64,000 nucleotides of DNA from Mesorhizobium sp. PAMC28654 (GCF_020616515.1 NZ_CP085135.1:434001-498000), one strand, 5' to 3'; numbered from the stretch's first letter, positions 45,499 to 57,666 are shown. Notes: generated by a model from the sequence alone, not told the origin. Numbers and translations are program-made.

Positions 45499-47130
45499 AT
45501 GGCTTTTGACCTGATGATCCTGTTGCGCACATTCGGCCTGACACTGCTGTTGCTGTTGACGACGCTGCTGCCGTCCAACGCCGGCGAAGCCGAACTGCGC
45601 GCCATCATCGCCAAATTCGCAACCGCATCGAATTTCTCCGCCACCGAAGCCCTCGTGCGCGAACTTTCCGCTACCGGCGATCCCGCCGTTGAGCGCCCAT
45701 TATCCGCGCTGGCGGACGGAAACCTCTATATCCGCAAGGCCGATTCCGTGGTCTTCGTCGGCAAGGACGATGGACCAAACGTCTCGCTGCTCGATCCGCT
45801 GACTGGCCAGGCGGCCGGTGAAGCCGACAAGGGCGATGTCACCAAGATCAAGGTCAACAACACGCTGCGTCGCGTCGTCCGCGATGCGATGGGCACGCTG
45901 ACGCTCGGCGCCAGGGACCCAGCAGTACGGCTCTCCGCAGCCGATACGATGTTCAAGACACCCGACGCAGGCAACATCGCCGCTCTCGATACAGCGATTG
46001 CCAGTGAAGGCGTGGCAAGCGTGAAGGCCCTGCTCGAGCAGGCACGCGCCGCTTCCATTCTGGTGTCGGACAAGCCGGAAGCCGACAAGCTCGCCGCCGT
46101 CGCCTTGATCGGCGCGCGCGGCGATCGCGATGCGTTGTCGCTCCTTACCTCTGTCGAGGCGAAATCCACGGGTGCGGTCAAGGATGCGGCGACGGCCGCG
46201 ATGGCCAGGATAGGCTCGACACTGGCTTTGTGGGATGCGGTCCAGAACATCTGGTTCGGTGTTTCGCTGGGATCAGTGCTTCTGCTGGCCGCGATCGGCT
46301 TGGCTATCACCTTCGGCGTCATGGGCGTCATCAACATGGCGCATGGCGAGATGGTCATGCTTGGCGCCTACACCACTTTCGTCGTGCAGAACGTCATTCG
46401 CACGTCGTTTCCCGGCCTGTTCGACTGGTCGCTGGTCATCGCGCTGCCACTGGCCTTCCTTGTCGCGGCATTGGTTGGCCTTGCCATTGAGCGCGGAGTC
46501 ATCCGCTTCCTCTACGGGCGGCCGCTCGAAACGCTGCTGGCGACATGGGGCGTGTCGCTGATCCTGCAGCAGGCGGTGCGCACCATCTTTGGCCCCAGCA
46601 ATCGCGAGGTCGGCAATCCATCGTGGATGTCTGGCTCCTTCGATGTCGGGCAACTCGCCATCACCTGGAACAGGCTTTGGATCCTGGTGTTCGCGCTCGT
46701 GGTGTTCGGAGTGCTGCTCTACGTGATGAAGCGCACCCGTTGGGGCCTGCAGATGCGCGCCGTCACCGCCAACCGGCGCATGGCGGCATCGATGGGCATC
46801 AGGACGCCCTGGGTCGATGCGCTGACCTTCGCACTCGGCTCCGGCATCGCCGGTATCGCCGGTGTCGCGCTCAGCCAGATTGACAATGTCTCGCCCAATC
46901 TCGGCCAGAGCTACATCATCGACAGTTTCATGGTCGTGGTTTTTGGTGGCGTCGGCAATCTCTGGGGCACATTCGTCGGCGCCTTCTCGCTTGGCATCCT
47001 CAACAAGTTCCTCGAACCCTACGCCGGCGCGGTGCTCGGCAAGATCGTCGTGCTCGTGCTAATCATCCTGTTCATCCAGAAGCGCCCGCGCGGCATGTTC
47101 GCGCTCAAGGGCAGGGCGGTGGAAGCATGA
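45499..47130 (+). CDS. urtB: Urea ABC transporter, permease with long periplasmic N-terminal domain
   Basis: 543 residues from the ATG at 45499. A signal-like helix (LLRTFGLTLLLLLTTLLPSNAG) is followed by about 230 residues of soluble helical repeat, a UrtB-specific extension absent from LivH, and then the eight-helix LivH-type permease (FGVMGVINMAHGEMVMLGAYT, FVGAFSLGIL). It ends with a 4-base ATGA overlap with urtC. Confidence 0.95.
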   Translation: MAFDLMILLRTFGLTLLLLLTTLLPSNAGEAELRAIIAKFATASNFSATEALVRELSATGDPAVERPLSALADGNLYIRKADSVVFVGKDDGPNVSLLDPLTGQAAGEADKGDVTKIKVNNTLRRVVRDAMGTLTLGARDPAVRLSAADTMFKTPDAGNIAALDTAIASEGVASVKALLEQARAASILVSDKPEADKLAAVALIGARGDRDALSLLTSVEAKSTGAVKDAATAAMARIGSTLALWDAVQNIWFGVSLGSVLLLAAIGLAITFGVMGVINMAHGEMVMLGAYTTFVVQNVIRTSFPGLFDWSLVIALPLAFLVAALVGLAIERGVIRFLYGRPLETLLATWGVSLILQQAVRTIFGPSNREVGNPSWMSGSFDVGQLAITWNRLWILVFALVVFGVLLYVMKRTRWGLQMRAVTANRRMAASMGIRTPWVDALTFALGSGIAGIAGVALSQIDNVSPNLGQSYIIDSFMVVVFGGVGNLWGTFVGAFSLGILNKFLEPYAGAVLGKIVVLVLIILFIQKRPRGMFALKGRAVEA

Positions 47131-48347
47131 TCACCGGCCGCTTCTTCGGCGCGGACCGCCGCATCGCGATCACGATCTTTCTCCTGCTGGCGGCCGCTAT
47201 CATCGTGCCGCTGCTCAATCTGGCCGTGTCGCCGACGAGCGCCTTCTACGTGCCGTCCTACATCGTGGCGCTGACTGGCAAGTATCTCTGCTATGCGCTG
47301 CTTGCCTTGGCACTCGATCTCGTCTGGGGCTATTGCGGCATCCTCTCGCTCGGCCACGGCGCCTTCTTCGCGCTCGGCGGCTATGCGATGGGCATGTATC
47401 TGATGCGCCAGATCGGCTCGCGCGGTGTCTACGGCAATCCGATCCTGCCCGATTTCATGGTGTTCCTGAACTACAAACAACTGCCGTGGTTCTGGTTTGG
47501 GTTCGACCATTTCTGGTTCGCCGCGATAATGGTGCTTGCCGTGCCCGGCCTGCTCGCCTTCGTCTTCGGCTGGTTCGCCTTTCGCAGCCGCGTAACCGGC
47601 GTCTACCTGTCGATCATTACCCAGGCGATGACCTATGCGCTGCTGCTTGCCTTCTTCCGCAATGACATGGGTTTCGGCGGCAACAACGGCCTGACCGATT
47701 TCAAGGATATTCTCGGCTTCAACGTGCAGGCGGACGAGACGCGCTCGGCGCTTTTCGCGGCAAGCGCGGTGGCGCTCGCGCTTGCCGTCCTTCTCACCTG
47801 GGCAATCGTCAGTTCCAAATATGGCAAGCTGCTGATGGCGGTGCGTGACGCCGAAAGCCGTACGCGGTTCCTTGGCTGGCGGGCGGAAAACGTCAAGCTG
47901 TTCGCCTTTACCGTGTCGGCTGTGATGGCCGGCATTGCCGGCGCGCTCTACGTGCCGCAGGTCGGCATCATCAATCCCGGTGAGTTCGCGCCGTCCAATT
48001 CCATCGAGATCGTCATTTGGGCCGCGGTCGGTGGGCGCGGCACCATCGTCGGACCGATCATCGGCGCGCTACTGGTCAATGCCGGAAAATCCTGGTTCAC
48101 CGGCGTGCTGCCGGAATTCTGGCTGTTTGCGCTGGGCGGCCTGTTCGTCGCCGTCACGCTGCTGCTGCCGAAGGGCATTGTCGGCATGTGGGATTCCTGG
48201 CGCGGCAACGCCAGGGCGTTTCGGGCGGCATCGCTCGCCGAGGAAGCGGGCACCGATGCCGAGATCCCATCGCCGACAATCGTTCGCGCCGCCGCGAGAA
48301 CGCCGGGTGAATGGTCGTCCAATCCCGAACCGCAGCCGGCGGAGTGA
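47127..48347 (+). CDS. urtC: Urea ABC transporter, permease
   Basis: 406 residues, the LivM-type partner of UrtB. It has about ten helices, with ALDLVWGYCGILSLGHGAFFALGGYAMG (cited in pieces: LDLVWGYCGILSLGHGAFF) and GGRGTIVGPIIGALLVN as family blocks. Overlaps urtB by 4 bases and urtD follows after 3 bases, so translation of the operon is tightly coupled. Confidence 0.95.
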   Translation: MITGRFFGADRRIAITIFLLLAAAIIVPLLNLAVSPTSAFYVPSYIVALTGKYLCYALLALALDLVWGYCGILSLGHGAFFALGGYAMGMYLMRQIGSRGVYGNPILPDFMVFLNYKQLPWFWFGFDHFWFAAIMVLAVPGLLAFVFGWFAFRSRVTGVYLSIITQAMTYALLLAFFRNDMGFGGNNGLTDFKDILGFNVQADETRSALFAASAVALALAVLLTWAIVSSKYGKLLMAVRDAESRTRFLGWRAENVKLFAFTVSAVMAGIAGALYVPQVGIINPGEFAPSNSIEIVIWAAVGGRGTIVGPIIGALLVNAGKSWFTGVLPEFWLFALGGLFVAVTLLLPKGIVGMWDSWRGNARAFRAASLAEEAGTDAEIPSPTIVRAAARTPGEWSSNPEPQPAE

Positions 48348-48906
48348 GCGATGGCAGGCAAGTCGAACACCATCCTCTATATCGACGGCGTGTCGGTTTC
48401 CTTCGACGGTTTCCGCGCCATCAACAGCCTGTCGCTGGTGCTCGACAAGGGCGAGATGCGTGCCATCATTGGCCCCAATGGTGCCGGCAAGACGACGATG
48501 ATGGACATCGTCACCGGCAAGACACGGCCCGACGAGGGCGAGGTGTTCTTCGATGGGCAGGTCGACCTGACCAAGCATGACGAAGCCGAGATCGCCATGA
48601 TGGGCATTGGCCGAAAGTTCCAGAAGCCGACGGTCTTCGAAAACCACACGATCGAGGACAACCTGATGCTGGCGCTGAAGGGGCCGCGCTCGATCTTCCC
48701 GGCGCTGTTCCATCGCCGCTCCGTGGCAGAGGCACGGCAGACCGACGATATCCTCGGCATCATCCGGCTCGGCGACAAGCGCGACGACCTCGCCGCCAAT
48801 CTGAGCCATGGACAAAAACAGTGGCTTGAGATCGGCATGCTGCTGGCGCAGGCCTGGACTTGCCCCGAAAAAGTGGAGAGTTTCCTTCTGATGAAAGGCG
48901 ACCTCG

Positions 48907-49200
48907 ATGACGAAACAGAGACAGTTTACGGATGCGTTCAAGGCGGAGGCGGTTGGCCTTGTGCGAACGAGCGGTCGGACGAAGCGGCAGATCGCGGAGG
49001 ATCTTGGTGTTGGTTTCTCGACGCTGACGCGATGGATGGGTCGGCAGCTGGATCGTGAGATGGGCGATCCTGGGCGTCCGCCTGATGCTGATGTCGCCGC
49101 TGAATTGAAACGGCTGCGGCGGGAGAATGAAATCCTTCGGCAGGAGCGGGATATCTTGAAACGGGCGACGGCTTTTTTCGTCAAGGAGGGAAGTCGGTGA
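48907..49200 (+). CDS. IS3-family OrfA (helix-turn-helix component)
   Basis: 97 residues beginning MTKQRQFTDAFKAEAVGLV, a typical IS3 OrfA, with a helix-turn-helix (TKRQIAEDLGVGFSTLTRW) and a C-terminal leucine zipper (LKRLRRENEILRQERDILKR) used for dimerisation. It binds the element's ends and, alone, restrains transposition. It overlaps orfB at GTGA and is fused to it when ribosomes slip at 49173-49179. Confidence 0.93.
   Translation: MTKQRQFTDAFKAEAVGLVRTSGRTKRQIAEDLGVGFSTLTRWMGRQLDREMGDPGRPPDADVAAELKRLRRENEILRQERDILKRATAFFVKEGSR
49173..49179 (+). promoter_or_regulatory. Programmed -1 frameshift heptamer T TTT TTC in the IS
   Basis: The orfA frame reads GCT TTT TTC here, forming the slippery heptamer T TTT TTC. 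The orfB frame is exactly -1 and is open back across this point (GFFRQGGKSV), so slippage would give the OrfAB transposase. GGAGGG at 49185-49190 could act as the upstream stimulator or as the ribosome site of orfB. Confidence 0.75.
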
Positions 49201-50057
49201 GGTTCGCGCTCATCGACCAGGCGAAGAAGGATTTCCCTGTGGACCGTTTGTGCGCGACGCTGGGTGTCAGCCCGAGCGGCTACTTTGCCTGGGGGCGCCG
49301 GCCGGCGTGCCGCCGGCAGCGCGACGACATGATAATGCTGGCGCATGTGCGATCGTCGTTCGCGCTGTCGAACGGAACCTATGGTAGCCCGCGCATGACG
49401 CGGGAACTGCAAGACAATGGCTTTGCCATTGGCCGGCGACGAACGGCGCGTCTGATGCGGGAGAATGGCCTCCAGGCAAGACAGAAGCGGCGGTTCAAGC
49501 GCACGACGGACAGCGAACACGCCTTTCCGGTTGCCCCCAATGTCATCGACCAGGATTTTGCCGCCACTGGTCCCAACCAGAAATGGGGTGCCGACATCTC
49601 CTACATCTGGACGCGGGAGGGCTGGTTGTACCTTGCTGTCGTCATCGATCTGTTTGCCCGCAAGGTCGTTGGCTGGGCTGCTGGCAACCGGCTACACCGC
49701 AGCCTGGCTCTGGCAGCGCTCAACAAGGCGTTCGTCATGCGGCAGCCGGAACCCGGCCTCATTCACCACTCCGACCGCGGCAGCCAATATTGTTCTATCG
49801 ACTACCAAGCCGAATTGCGTGCCGCCGGCGTCATCATCTCAATGTCAGGCAAGGGCAATTGCTTTGATAACGCCATGGTCGAAACATTCTTCAAGACGCT
49901 GAAAACTGAACTGATCTGGCGCACCTCTTTCCTTACCCGCGCCGATGCCCAAGCCGCCATTGCCCGATATATCGACGGCTTCTACAATCCCATCCGGCGG
50001 CATTCCGCGCTCGACTACATCAGCCCGATGCAGTTCGAGCGAAACGCCGCCGAATGA
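49197..50057 (+). CDS. IS3-family OrfB transposase (DDE integrase core)
   Basis: 286 residues from a GTG overlapping the orfA stop. It has the HTH_21-type N-terminal part (VRSSFALSNGTYGSPRMTREL) and an rve catalytic core with the DDE triad: Asp in WGADISYIW, Asp in HHSDRGSQY and Glu in NAMVETFFKTLK, with the usual spacing. It ends YNPIRRHSALDYISPMQFE, the IS3 C-terminal signature. Full length and apparently intact, so the element may still be active. Confidence 0.95.
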   Translation: MRFALIDQAKKDFPVDRLCATLGVSPSGYFAWGRRPACRRQRDDMIMLAHVRSSFALSNGTYGSPRMTRELQDNGFAIGRRRTARLMRENGLQARQKRRFKRTTDSEHAFPVAPNVIDQDFAATGPNQKWGADISYIWTREGWLYLAVVIDLFARKVVGWAAGNRLHRSLALAALNKAFVMRQPEPGLIHHSDRGSQYCSIDYQAELRAAGVIISMSGKGNCFDNAMVETFFKTLKTELIWRTSFLTRADAQAAIARYIDGFYNPIRRHSALDYISPMQFERNAAE

Positions 50058-50409
50058 GCAACCCGCTCTCCACTTTACCGAAGCAAGTCCAGACCCGAAG
50101 CTGCTGCTGGTCGACGAGCCGGTCGCCGGCATGACCGATGCCGAGACCGAGGAAACCGCGCGGCTGCTCAAGGATATCGCGCGCGACCATTCGGTCATAG
50201 TCGTCGAGCACGACATGCATTTCGTGCGTGAGCTCGGCGTCAAGGTCACCTGCCTGCATGAGGGCTCGGTGCTCTCCGAAGGTTCACTTGATTTCGTTTC
50301 AGCCGACGAACGTGTCGTCGAAGTCTATCTGGGGAGATGAGCATGGTCTGGCGCGTTCAATTCCATCGCTTCGATCTGTCGTTTCTTCGACTCTGGAAGA
50401 GGCGCTGAC

Positions 50410-51105
50410 ATGCTCGAAGTTTCGAACGCCACGCTCCACTACGGCGCTGCCCAGGCGCTGCGTGGCGTTTCGCTGAACGCTGACGCCGGCAAGATCACCT
50501 GCGTGCTCGGGCGCAATGGTGTCGGCAAGACAAGTTTGATGAGATCGATCGTCGGCCATCACCGGCTGACGAGCGGAAGCGTTGCCTTCGAGGGGAAGGC
50601 GCTCGACCGGAGCGCGGCGTATGATCGCGCCCGGTCGGGCATCGCATTCGTGCCGCAGGGCCGGGAAATCTTCCCGCTGCTCACGGTGCGGGAAAATCTC
50701 GAATCGGGCTTCGCGCCTCTGAAGCGTGCCGACCGCAATGTGCCGGCGCACGTGTTCGAGTTGTTTCCGGTGCTGAAGCAGATGCTGTCGCGGCGTGGCG
50801 GCGACCTTTCCGGAGGGCAGCAGCAGCAACTTGCCATCGGCAGGGCCCTGGTGATGCGACCGAAATTGCTCGTTCTGGATGAGCCGACCGAAGGCATCCA
50901 ACCGTCGATCATCAAGGATATCGGTCGGGCCATCCGCTATCTGCGCGACCAGGCGGGCATCGCCGTGCTGCTGGTGGAGCAGTATCTGGATTTCTGCCGG
51001 GAGCTTGCCGACGAGGTCAACATCATGGACCGCGGCCAGATCGTCCATACTGGCCCCGCCGAAGATCTGGATCGGGCGGATGTGCGGAAATTCCTGACCG
51101 TTTAG
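50410..51105 (+). CDS. urtE: Urea ABC transporter, second ATP-binding protein
   Basis: 231 residues. It is a LivF-type ATPase with Walker A GRNGVGKTS, signature LSGGQQQQLAIGRAL, Walker B LLVLDEPTEGIQPSII and H-loop VEQYLDF. TEGIQPSII is characteristic of UrtE. It lies 69 bases downstream of the urtD remnant, farther than the other operon spacings. The IS lies upstream of it and may be polar. Confidence 0.94.
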   Translation: MLEVSNATLHYGAAQALRGVSLNADAGKITCVLGRNGVGKTSLMRSIVGHHRLTSGSVAFEGKALDRSAAYDRARSGIAFVPQGREIFPLLTVRENLESGFAPLKRADRNVPAHVFELFPVLKQMLSRRGGDLSGGQQQQLAIGRALVMRPKLLVLDEPTEGIQPSIIKDIGRAIRYLRDQAGIAVLLVEQYLDFCRELADEVNIMDRGQIVHTGPAEDLDRADVRKFLTV

Positions 51106-51330
51106 ATCTGTCGCCGATCTATTGTCATGCAACTCTGGCGCACCGCAAGTTGCGTGCTAACCTTTGCTTGGCCTTGGTGAGTCGGCCGCTTTCCGTACCA
51201 GTCTCAGCGTGACAGATCGAGGGGAAGGCGCGGGCCGAGCCGGCAAGTTCCACGCAAGCAAGCGTTCCTAGCTTCCCCCTGTGATCTGATTGTTGTTCAG
51301 CGCGTTAGGCACTCAGGCTAGGGACAGCCG

Positions 51331-51504
51331 ATGGAACATTTCGTCGAAGACTATCACAAGCGGCGGCTCACCGAGCGCGTCGACATCATGACCGCCATCA
51401 ACATCCTGAAATCTCAAGGGTATGACCAGGACGAGTTGATAGGAGGGATGACCAAGGTCTTCTACGTCGACCTCGACGCCTACAATGAGGTCGTCTCCAC
51501 ATAA
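51331..51504 (+). CDS. Small conserved-looking protein downstream of urtE
   Basis: 57 residues, MEHFVEDYHKRR at the start and VDLDAYNEVVST at the end, with GGGACAG before the ATG. The composition is that of a real soluble protein (balanced charge, Tyr and Phe, helix LTERVDIMTAINILKSQGYDQDEL) and third-position GC is high. I do not recognise it. It follows urtE by 225 bases in which I see no gene. Confidence 0.6.
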   Translation: MEHFVEDYHKRRLTERVDIMTAINILKSQGYDQDELIGGMTKVFYVDLDAYNEVVST

Positions 51505-51531
51505 GGGCTCACGCCTTCGCGCGCACGGGCG

Positions 51532-52680
51532 TCAGCTTGCGCGGCGAAATGCCGAGGCGGCAACGCGGTTGCGACCATCGCGCTTGGCGGCATAGAGAGC
51601 CTTGTCAGCCGCGCTGAGCACCTTGTCGAAGCTCATGCCTTCAATCGTGCCGAAGGAGAACCCCGCACTGACCGTGCATGTCAGCGGGCCGTCCTCGCTT
51701 TCGATCCTGCACGCCGCGAAAGCAGCGCGTATGCGCTCCGCGGCGGCTTCAACCGTCTCGGGCAAGGTCCGCTTCAGCACAAGTGCGAATTCTTCTCCCC
51801 CCATGCGCGCGGCGACGTCGGACGGGCGGAGATTGCTGGTGAGTTCCCTGGCGAACACCCTCAGCACTTCATCGCCGGTGGCATGGCCGAATTCATCGTT
51901 GATCGCCTTGAAGCTGTCGAGATCGAACACAACCACCGCCGTGAAGGCGCCGACGGGAGTATTGCCGTGCAGGTCGAACAGCGCGCGGCGGTTGAGCAGG
52001 CCAGTCAAGGGGTCAGTCAGCGCATTGCGGTGGTGATGCCTGGCAAGGCGCCCTTGATTGAGCGCTAGGGACAATGCGCCGATCCCGGTCATGCTGGCGA
52101 TGACGACGATGAGGCTCAACTCCTCGGCCCAATTGCTTGGCGCATGTCCGAGGATCAGCTTTCCATCCCAGGCAAGAACCATGGCGCATAGCGCGAAGGA
52201 TGTGGCGGTGGCCGAATACAGCGCGGTGATGCCAATCGTCAGGGCAGGGGCTTCGTCGCGGCCTTTCCAGTATTCGCGCGCCGTGGCGAACAGAAGCAAG
52301 GCAGCAAACGTGTTTTCGAACACGAAGCCGAGACCGTCATAGCCAAGAGCCATGGGGGGCAGCGCCACGACCAGCGAAATGCCGCCAAGCACCGTTCGAC
52401 GGATTGGCGAGCCGCCGGTCCTGAACTGATAGGCCGCGCCCAGCATGGTCGAAAAGCCAAGCAGGAGAAAGGCGATGGTCGTGATGCCGAGCAGGCGCCC
52501 GGGCATGTCGATATAGGCGTCATAAACAAAGATGTCGCCGACCACCAACAACAGGCTGATCGCCCATGTCAGCAGGAACCGCTCCGAACGAGCGGTCAGC
52601 CACATGCCAAACAATGTCAGCCCCAGGCAGGCGGCGGAAAAACCAACAGCCAGCAGAAGTGAAGTGTAGTCGAGCGACAT
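51532..52680 (-). CDS. Membrane-bound diguanylate cyclase (GGEEF)
   Basis: 382 residues from the ATG at 52680, with an AGGA-type ribosome site. Six to seven N-terminal helices form a membrane sensor, then a GGDEF domain starts at about residue 210 (DPLTGLLNRRALFD). The active loop is MGGEEF, the functional GGEEF form, and the inhibitory I-site RPSD sits at the proper five-residue distance, so product inhibition by c-di-GMP is expected. There is no EAL domain. It makes c-di-GMP from two GTP. Confidence 0.93.
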   Translation of the reverse strand: MSLDYTSLLLAVGFSAACLGLTLFGMWLTARSERFLLTWAISLLLVVGDIFVYDAYIDMPGRLLGITTIAFLLLGFSTMLGAAYQFRTGGSPIRRTVLGGISLVVALPPMALGYDGLGFVFENTFAALLLFATAREYWKGRDEAPALTIGITALYSATATSFALCAMVLAWDGKLILGHAPSNWAEELSLIVVIASMTGIGALSLALNQGRLARHHHRNALTDPLTGLLNRRALFDLHGNTPVGAFTAVVVFDLDSFKAINDEFGHATGDEVLRVFARELTSNLRPSDVAARMGGEEFALVLKRTLPETVEAAAERIRAAFAACRIESEDGPLTCTVSAGFSFGTIEGMSFDKVLSAADKALYAAKRDGRNRVAASAFRRAS

Positions 52681-52863
52681 GCCTCTCGTTCCTCGCCGGC
52701 AGCGGCTCCAGCTCTGCGACTTGGCGTGGCTGGACTCATGCAGCAAGGAAGTGTCGATAAGGTTACGATGACGCGGAAGATGCCACGAATAGCCGCGTTG
52801 CTACGCTCAAAATGCATAGAAGACGCTGTTATCGCGTGTCGGAAAGTCTGACAGCGATACCCG

Positions 52864-53670
52864 TCAGTCAGCCACTCGCTTCATTAGCGCCATCGCTCCG
52901 AATGGCGCGCGCACCTTGCCCTCGGTGATGAAGTAAACGAACACGTCGCGTGGCTGGATCGGCGCCTCGGTCGAAGGATCGGCGCGTCGGAGATCGGCCG
53001 GCACCTTGCCTTCCGCCCACGTTTTTGCCCGCGCCGCCCATTCGTCGAGACCCTTTGGCGTATAGCAATCAGGATTGTCGTCACTGCCGGTCTGCAGGCG
53101 GGCATAGATGAAATCACCGGTGACATCAGCGATATCAGGATATTTGGCGTGGTCGGCATAGACGATTGCCGTTTTGTACTTGCGCGCCAGGGCCGCGAAT
53201 TCCGGCACGATGAAGCTGTCGTTGCGCACTTCGAGCGCGTGGCGCAGCGCGACGCCATCCTGCTTTTCCGGCAGCAATTTCAAAAAGGCTTCGAAATCAT
53301 CGGGATCGAACTTCTTGGTCGGCGCGAACTGCCACAGGATCGGGCCAAGCTTTTCGCCGAGCGCGGCTACGCCTGATCCGAGGAAGCGCATCATCGGTTC
53401 GCCAGCTTCGCCGAGCACGCGCCGGTTGGTGACGAAGCGGTTGCCCTTCAGCGAATAGACGAAATCGTCTGGCGCCTCGCTTGCCCATTTGACGAAGGTC
53501 GGTTCCTTGAAACTGGAATAATAGGTGCCATTGACCTCGATGCTCGGCACCTGCCGAGTGGCGTATTGCAGTTGCTTCGCCTTGGAGAGTTTTTCCGGAT
53601 AGAAGGACGTGTCCCACGGCTCGAAGGTCCAGCCGCCCATGCCGGAGCGGATCTTTCCCGATTTGCTCAT
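52864..53670 (-). CDS. DUF72 family protein
   Basis: 268 residues from the ATG at 53670, preceded by GGAGG. It begins KIRSGMGGWTFEPWDTSFYP, the DUF72 signature, then IEVNGTYYSSF and FVYSLKGNRFVTN; the family has a TIM-barrel-like fold related to YecE. The function is unknown. First of a - strand group that is followed by an intergenic gap with a GGDEF gene. Confidence 0.9.
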   Translation of the reverse strand: MSKSGKIRSGMGGWTFEPWDTSFYPEKLSKAKQLQYATRQVPSIEVNGTYYSSFKEPTFVKWASEAPDDFVYSLKGNRFVTNRRVLGEAGEPMMRFLGSGVAALGEKLGPILWQFAPTKKFDPDDFEAFLKLLPEKQDGVALRHALEVRNDSFIVPEFAALARKYKTAIVYADHAKYPDIADVTGDFIYARLQTGSDDNPDCYTPKGLDEWAARAKTWAEGKVPADLRRADPSTEAPIQPRDVFVYFITEGKVRAPFGAMALMKRVAD

Positions 53671-53695
53671 TGTCGTCCTCCCGAGTTCAGAAAAA

Positions 53696-54166
53696 TCAGG
53701 CCGTCGTGATTTGATCGACAGGCTTTGCCATATGGACGAGCGTCCATCCTGCCCGGTATGGGTTGGGACCGCGATCGGTCTCGTGATAGCCGTAGGCCAA
53801 ATAGAGCGCGATGTTCCGTTCCATCTTGGCATTGGTGTAGAGCCGCACTTCCGGCAATCCCCAAAGGCGGGTCTGCTCATCCGCCTGCTTGAGCAGCGAG
53901 ATGCCGAAACCCCTGCCTTGAAAACCGGGTGCAACCGCAACGCTGAAGATCAGGCTGTGATTCGGATGCCGCTCAAGAACCAGCAGGCCCGCCACCAATC
54001 CGTCTTCTTCGACGAGCGTGACCTCGCCACGAGCAATGCGCGGCACGTAATCCTCGGTGATTGGGATTGGCGGGCCGCCAAGCAAGGCAATGTAGTGCCC
54101 ATAGGCAGCCTCAGTTAGCCAGACCACAGTGGCAAGGTCATCGGCAAGGGCGAGTCTGGTGTTCAT
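53696..54166 (-). CDS. GNAT-family N-acetyltransferase
   Basis: 156 residues. The acetyl-CoA binding motif A is SVAVAPGFQGRGFGISLLKQA, given here only as VAPGFQGRGFG, followed by LYTNAKMERNIALYLAYGYHE (motif B region, given as NIALYLAYGYHE). Only the fold can be assigned; the acceptor is unknown. Its start overlaps the stop of the DUF302 gene by 4 bases (ATGA), so uvrA, DUF302 and GNAT are chained. Confidence 0.9.
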   Translation of the reverse strand: MNTRLALADDLATVVWLTEAAYGHYIALLGGPPIPITEDYVPRIARGEVTLVEEDGLVAGLLVLERHPNHSLIFSVAVAPGFQGRGFGISLLKQADEQTRLWGLPEVRLYTNAKMERNIALYLAYGYHETDRGPNPYRAGWTLVHMAKPVDQITTA

Positions 54167-54572
54167 GATTGGCTCGTGCTGGCAGCGGCAGCGATGACCT
54201 TGCCCATCCCGGCGGCCATCGCGTGGACGGCTTCGCGACTTGCATCGCCCAAGCCGTGACGCTTCGCTATCCAGTGCGGATCATTGTAGGAAAGCCAGAC
54301 CTTGCCCTGCTCGTCCTCCCAGCCAAGCGCCTTCAACGGCAGGTCGATGCCGGCGAGTTGCCTGTCCTGCATCAGCGGTGTGCCGCCCTTGGGGTTGCCG
54401 AAAATCAGCAGTTCGGTAGGGCGCAGCGATACGCCGACATCACGCGCGCCGGCGGCATGGTCGATGCGCGCGAAGACAAGCAAGCCAGCTCGTTGCACGG
54501 TCTCGACCAGGCGGTCGATGGTTTCGGCCACGCCGAAACGACTCTGGATCGTGATGAGACCGTTGTCAGCCA

Positions 54573-54576
<4 letters not shown>
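54163..54576 (-). CDS. DUF302 family protein
   Basis: 137 residues. It has the DUF302 core: [33 protein letters not shown] and [15 protein letters not shown], with [19 protein letters not shown]. Members are small alpha/beta proteins of unknown role, some secreted; this one has no signal peptide. It overlaps the uvrA end by 4 bases and the GNAT start by 4, a coupled arrangement downstream of uvrA. Confidence 0.9.
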
Positions 54577-57494
<2,918 letters not shown>

Positions 57495-57644
57495 TGCCGG
57501 TCGCCGCCTCAGATCTGGAATTCGTGGGATTGGCGGGTTTTCCCGACCATCCCCTATGTAGGTATTATTGCCGCCACGTCGAGAGACGCCACAATTCTCG
57601 ACGAATTCGTTTAACCGTCTTTCATGCGAACGGGCAAGCGGAAA

Positions 57645-57659
57645 GAACAAAGGCCGAAC
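57645..57659 (-). promoter_or_regulatory. LexA (SOS) box upstream of uvrA
   Basis: Read on the - strand it is GTTCGGCCTTTGTTC, a perfect match to the alphaproteobacterial LexA site GTTC-N7-GTTC. It lies 151 bases before the uvrA ATG. Confidence 0.85.
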
Positions 57660-57666
57660 ACGCTCC

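Larger units (their letters stand above)
48855..50091 (+). mobile_element. IS3-family insertion sequence inserted in urtD
   Basis: 1,237 bases with terminal inverted repeats at 48855-48880 and 50066-50091. Both begin TGGACTTGC and end AAAGTGGAGAG inward, 22 of 26 positions matching, with the TG...CA tips of IS3 elements. It carries the overlapping orfA and orfB and a frameshift heptamer. The 3-base flanks are GCC on the left and GAC on the right, so a 3-bp target duplication is present only with one mismatch. The orfA/orfB type suggests the IS51 subgroup, but that is a guess. Confidence 0.92.
48351..50340 (+). pseudogene. urtD: Urea ABC transporter ATPase urtD, interrupted by an IS3-family element
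   Basis: The 5' part (48351-48854) encodes Walker A GPNGAGKTT, FQKPTVFENHTIEDN and the signature LSHGQKQWLEIGMLLAQ. The 3' part (50092-50340) resumes at DPKLLLVDEPVAGMTDAE (Walker B) and ends with VVEVYLGR. The 1,237-base IS lies exactly between. Removing it together with one 3-base flank restores a 249-residue frame of normal UrtD length. The open frame through the left junction continues into the IS and stops at 49058, giving a 235-residue chimera without Walker B, which should be inactive. Confidence 0.93.

Noticed and set aside
44145..45644. 499-codon - strand frame opposite urtA
   Set aside because: Shadow of urtA; no ribosome site, and no family match by eye.
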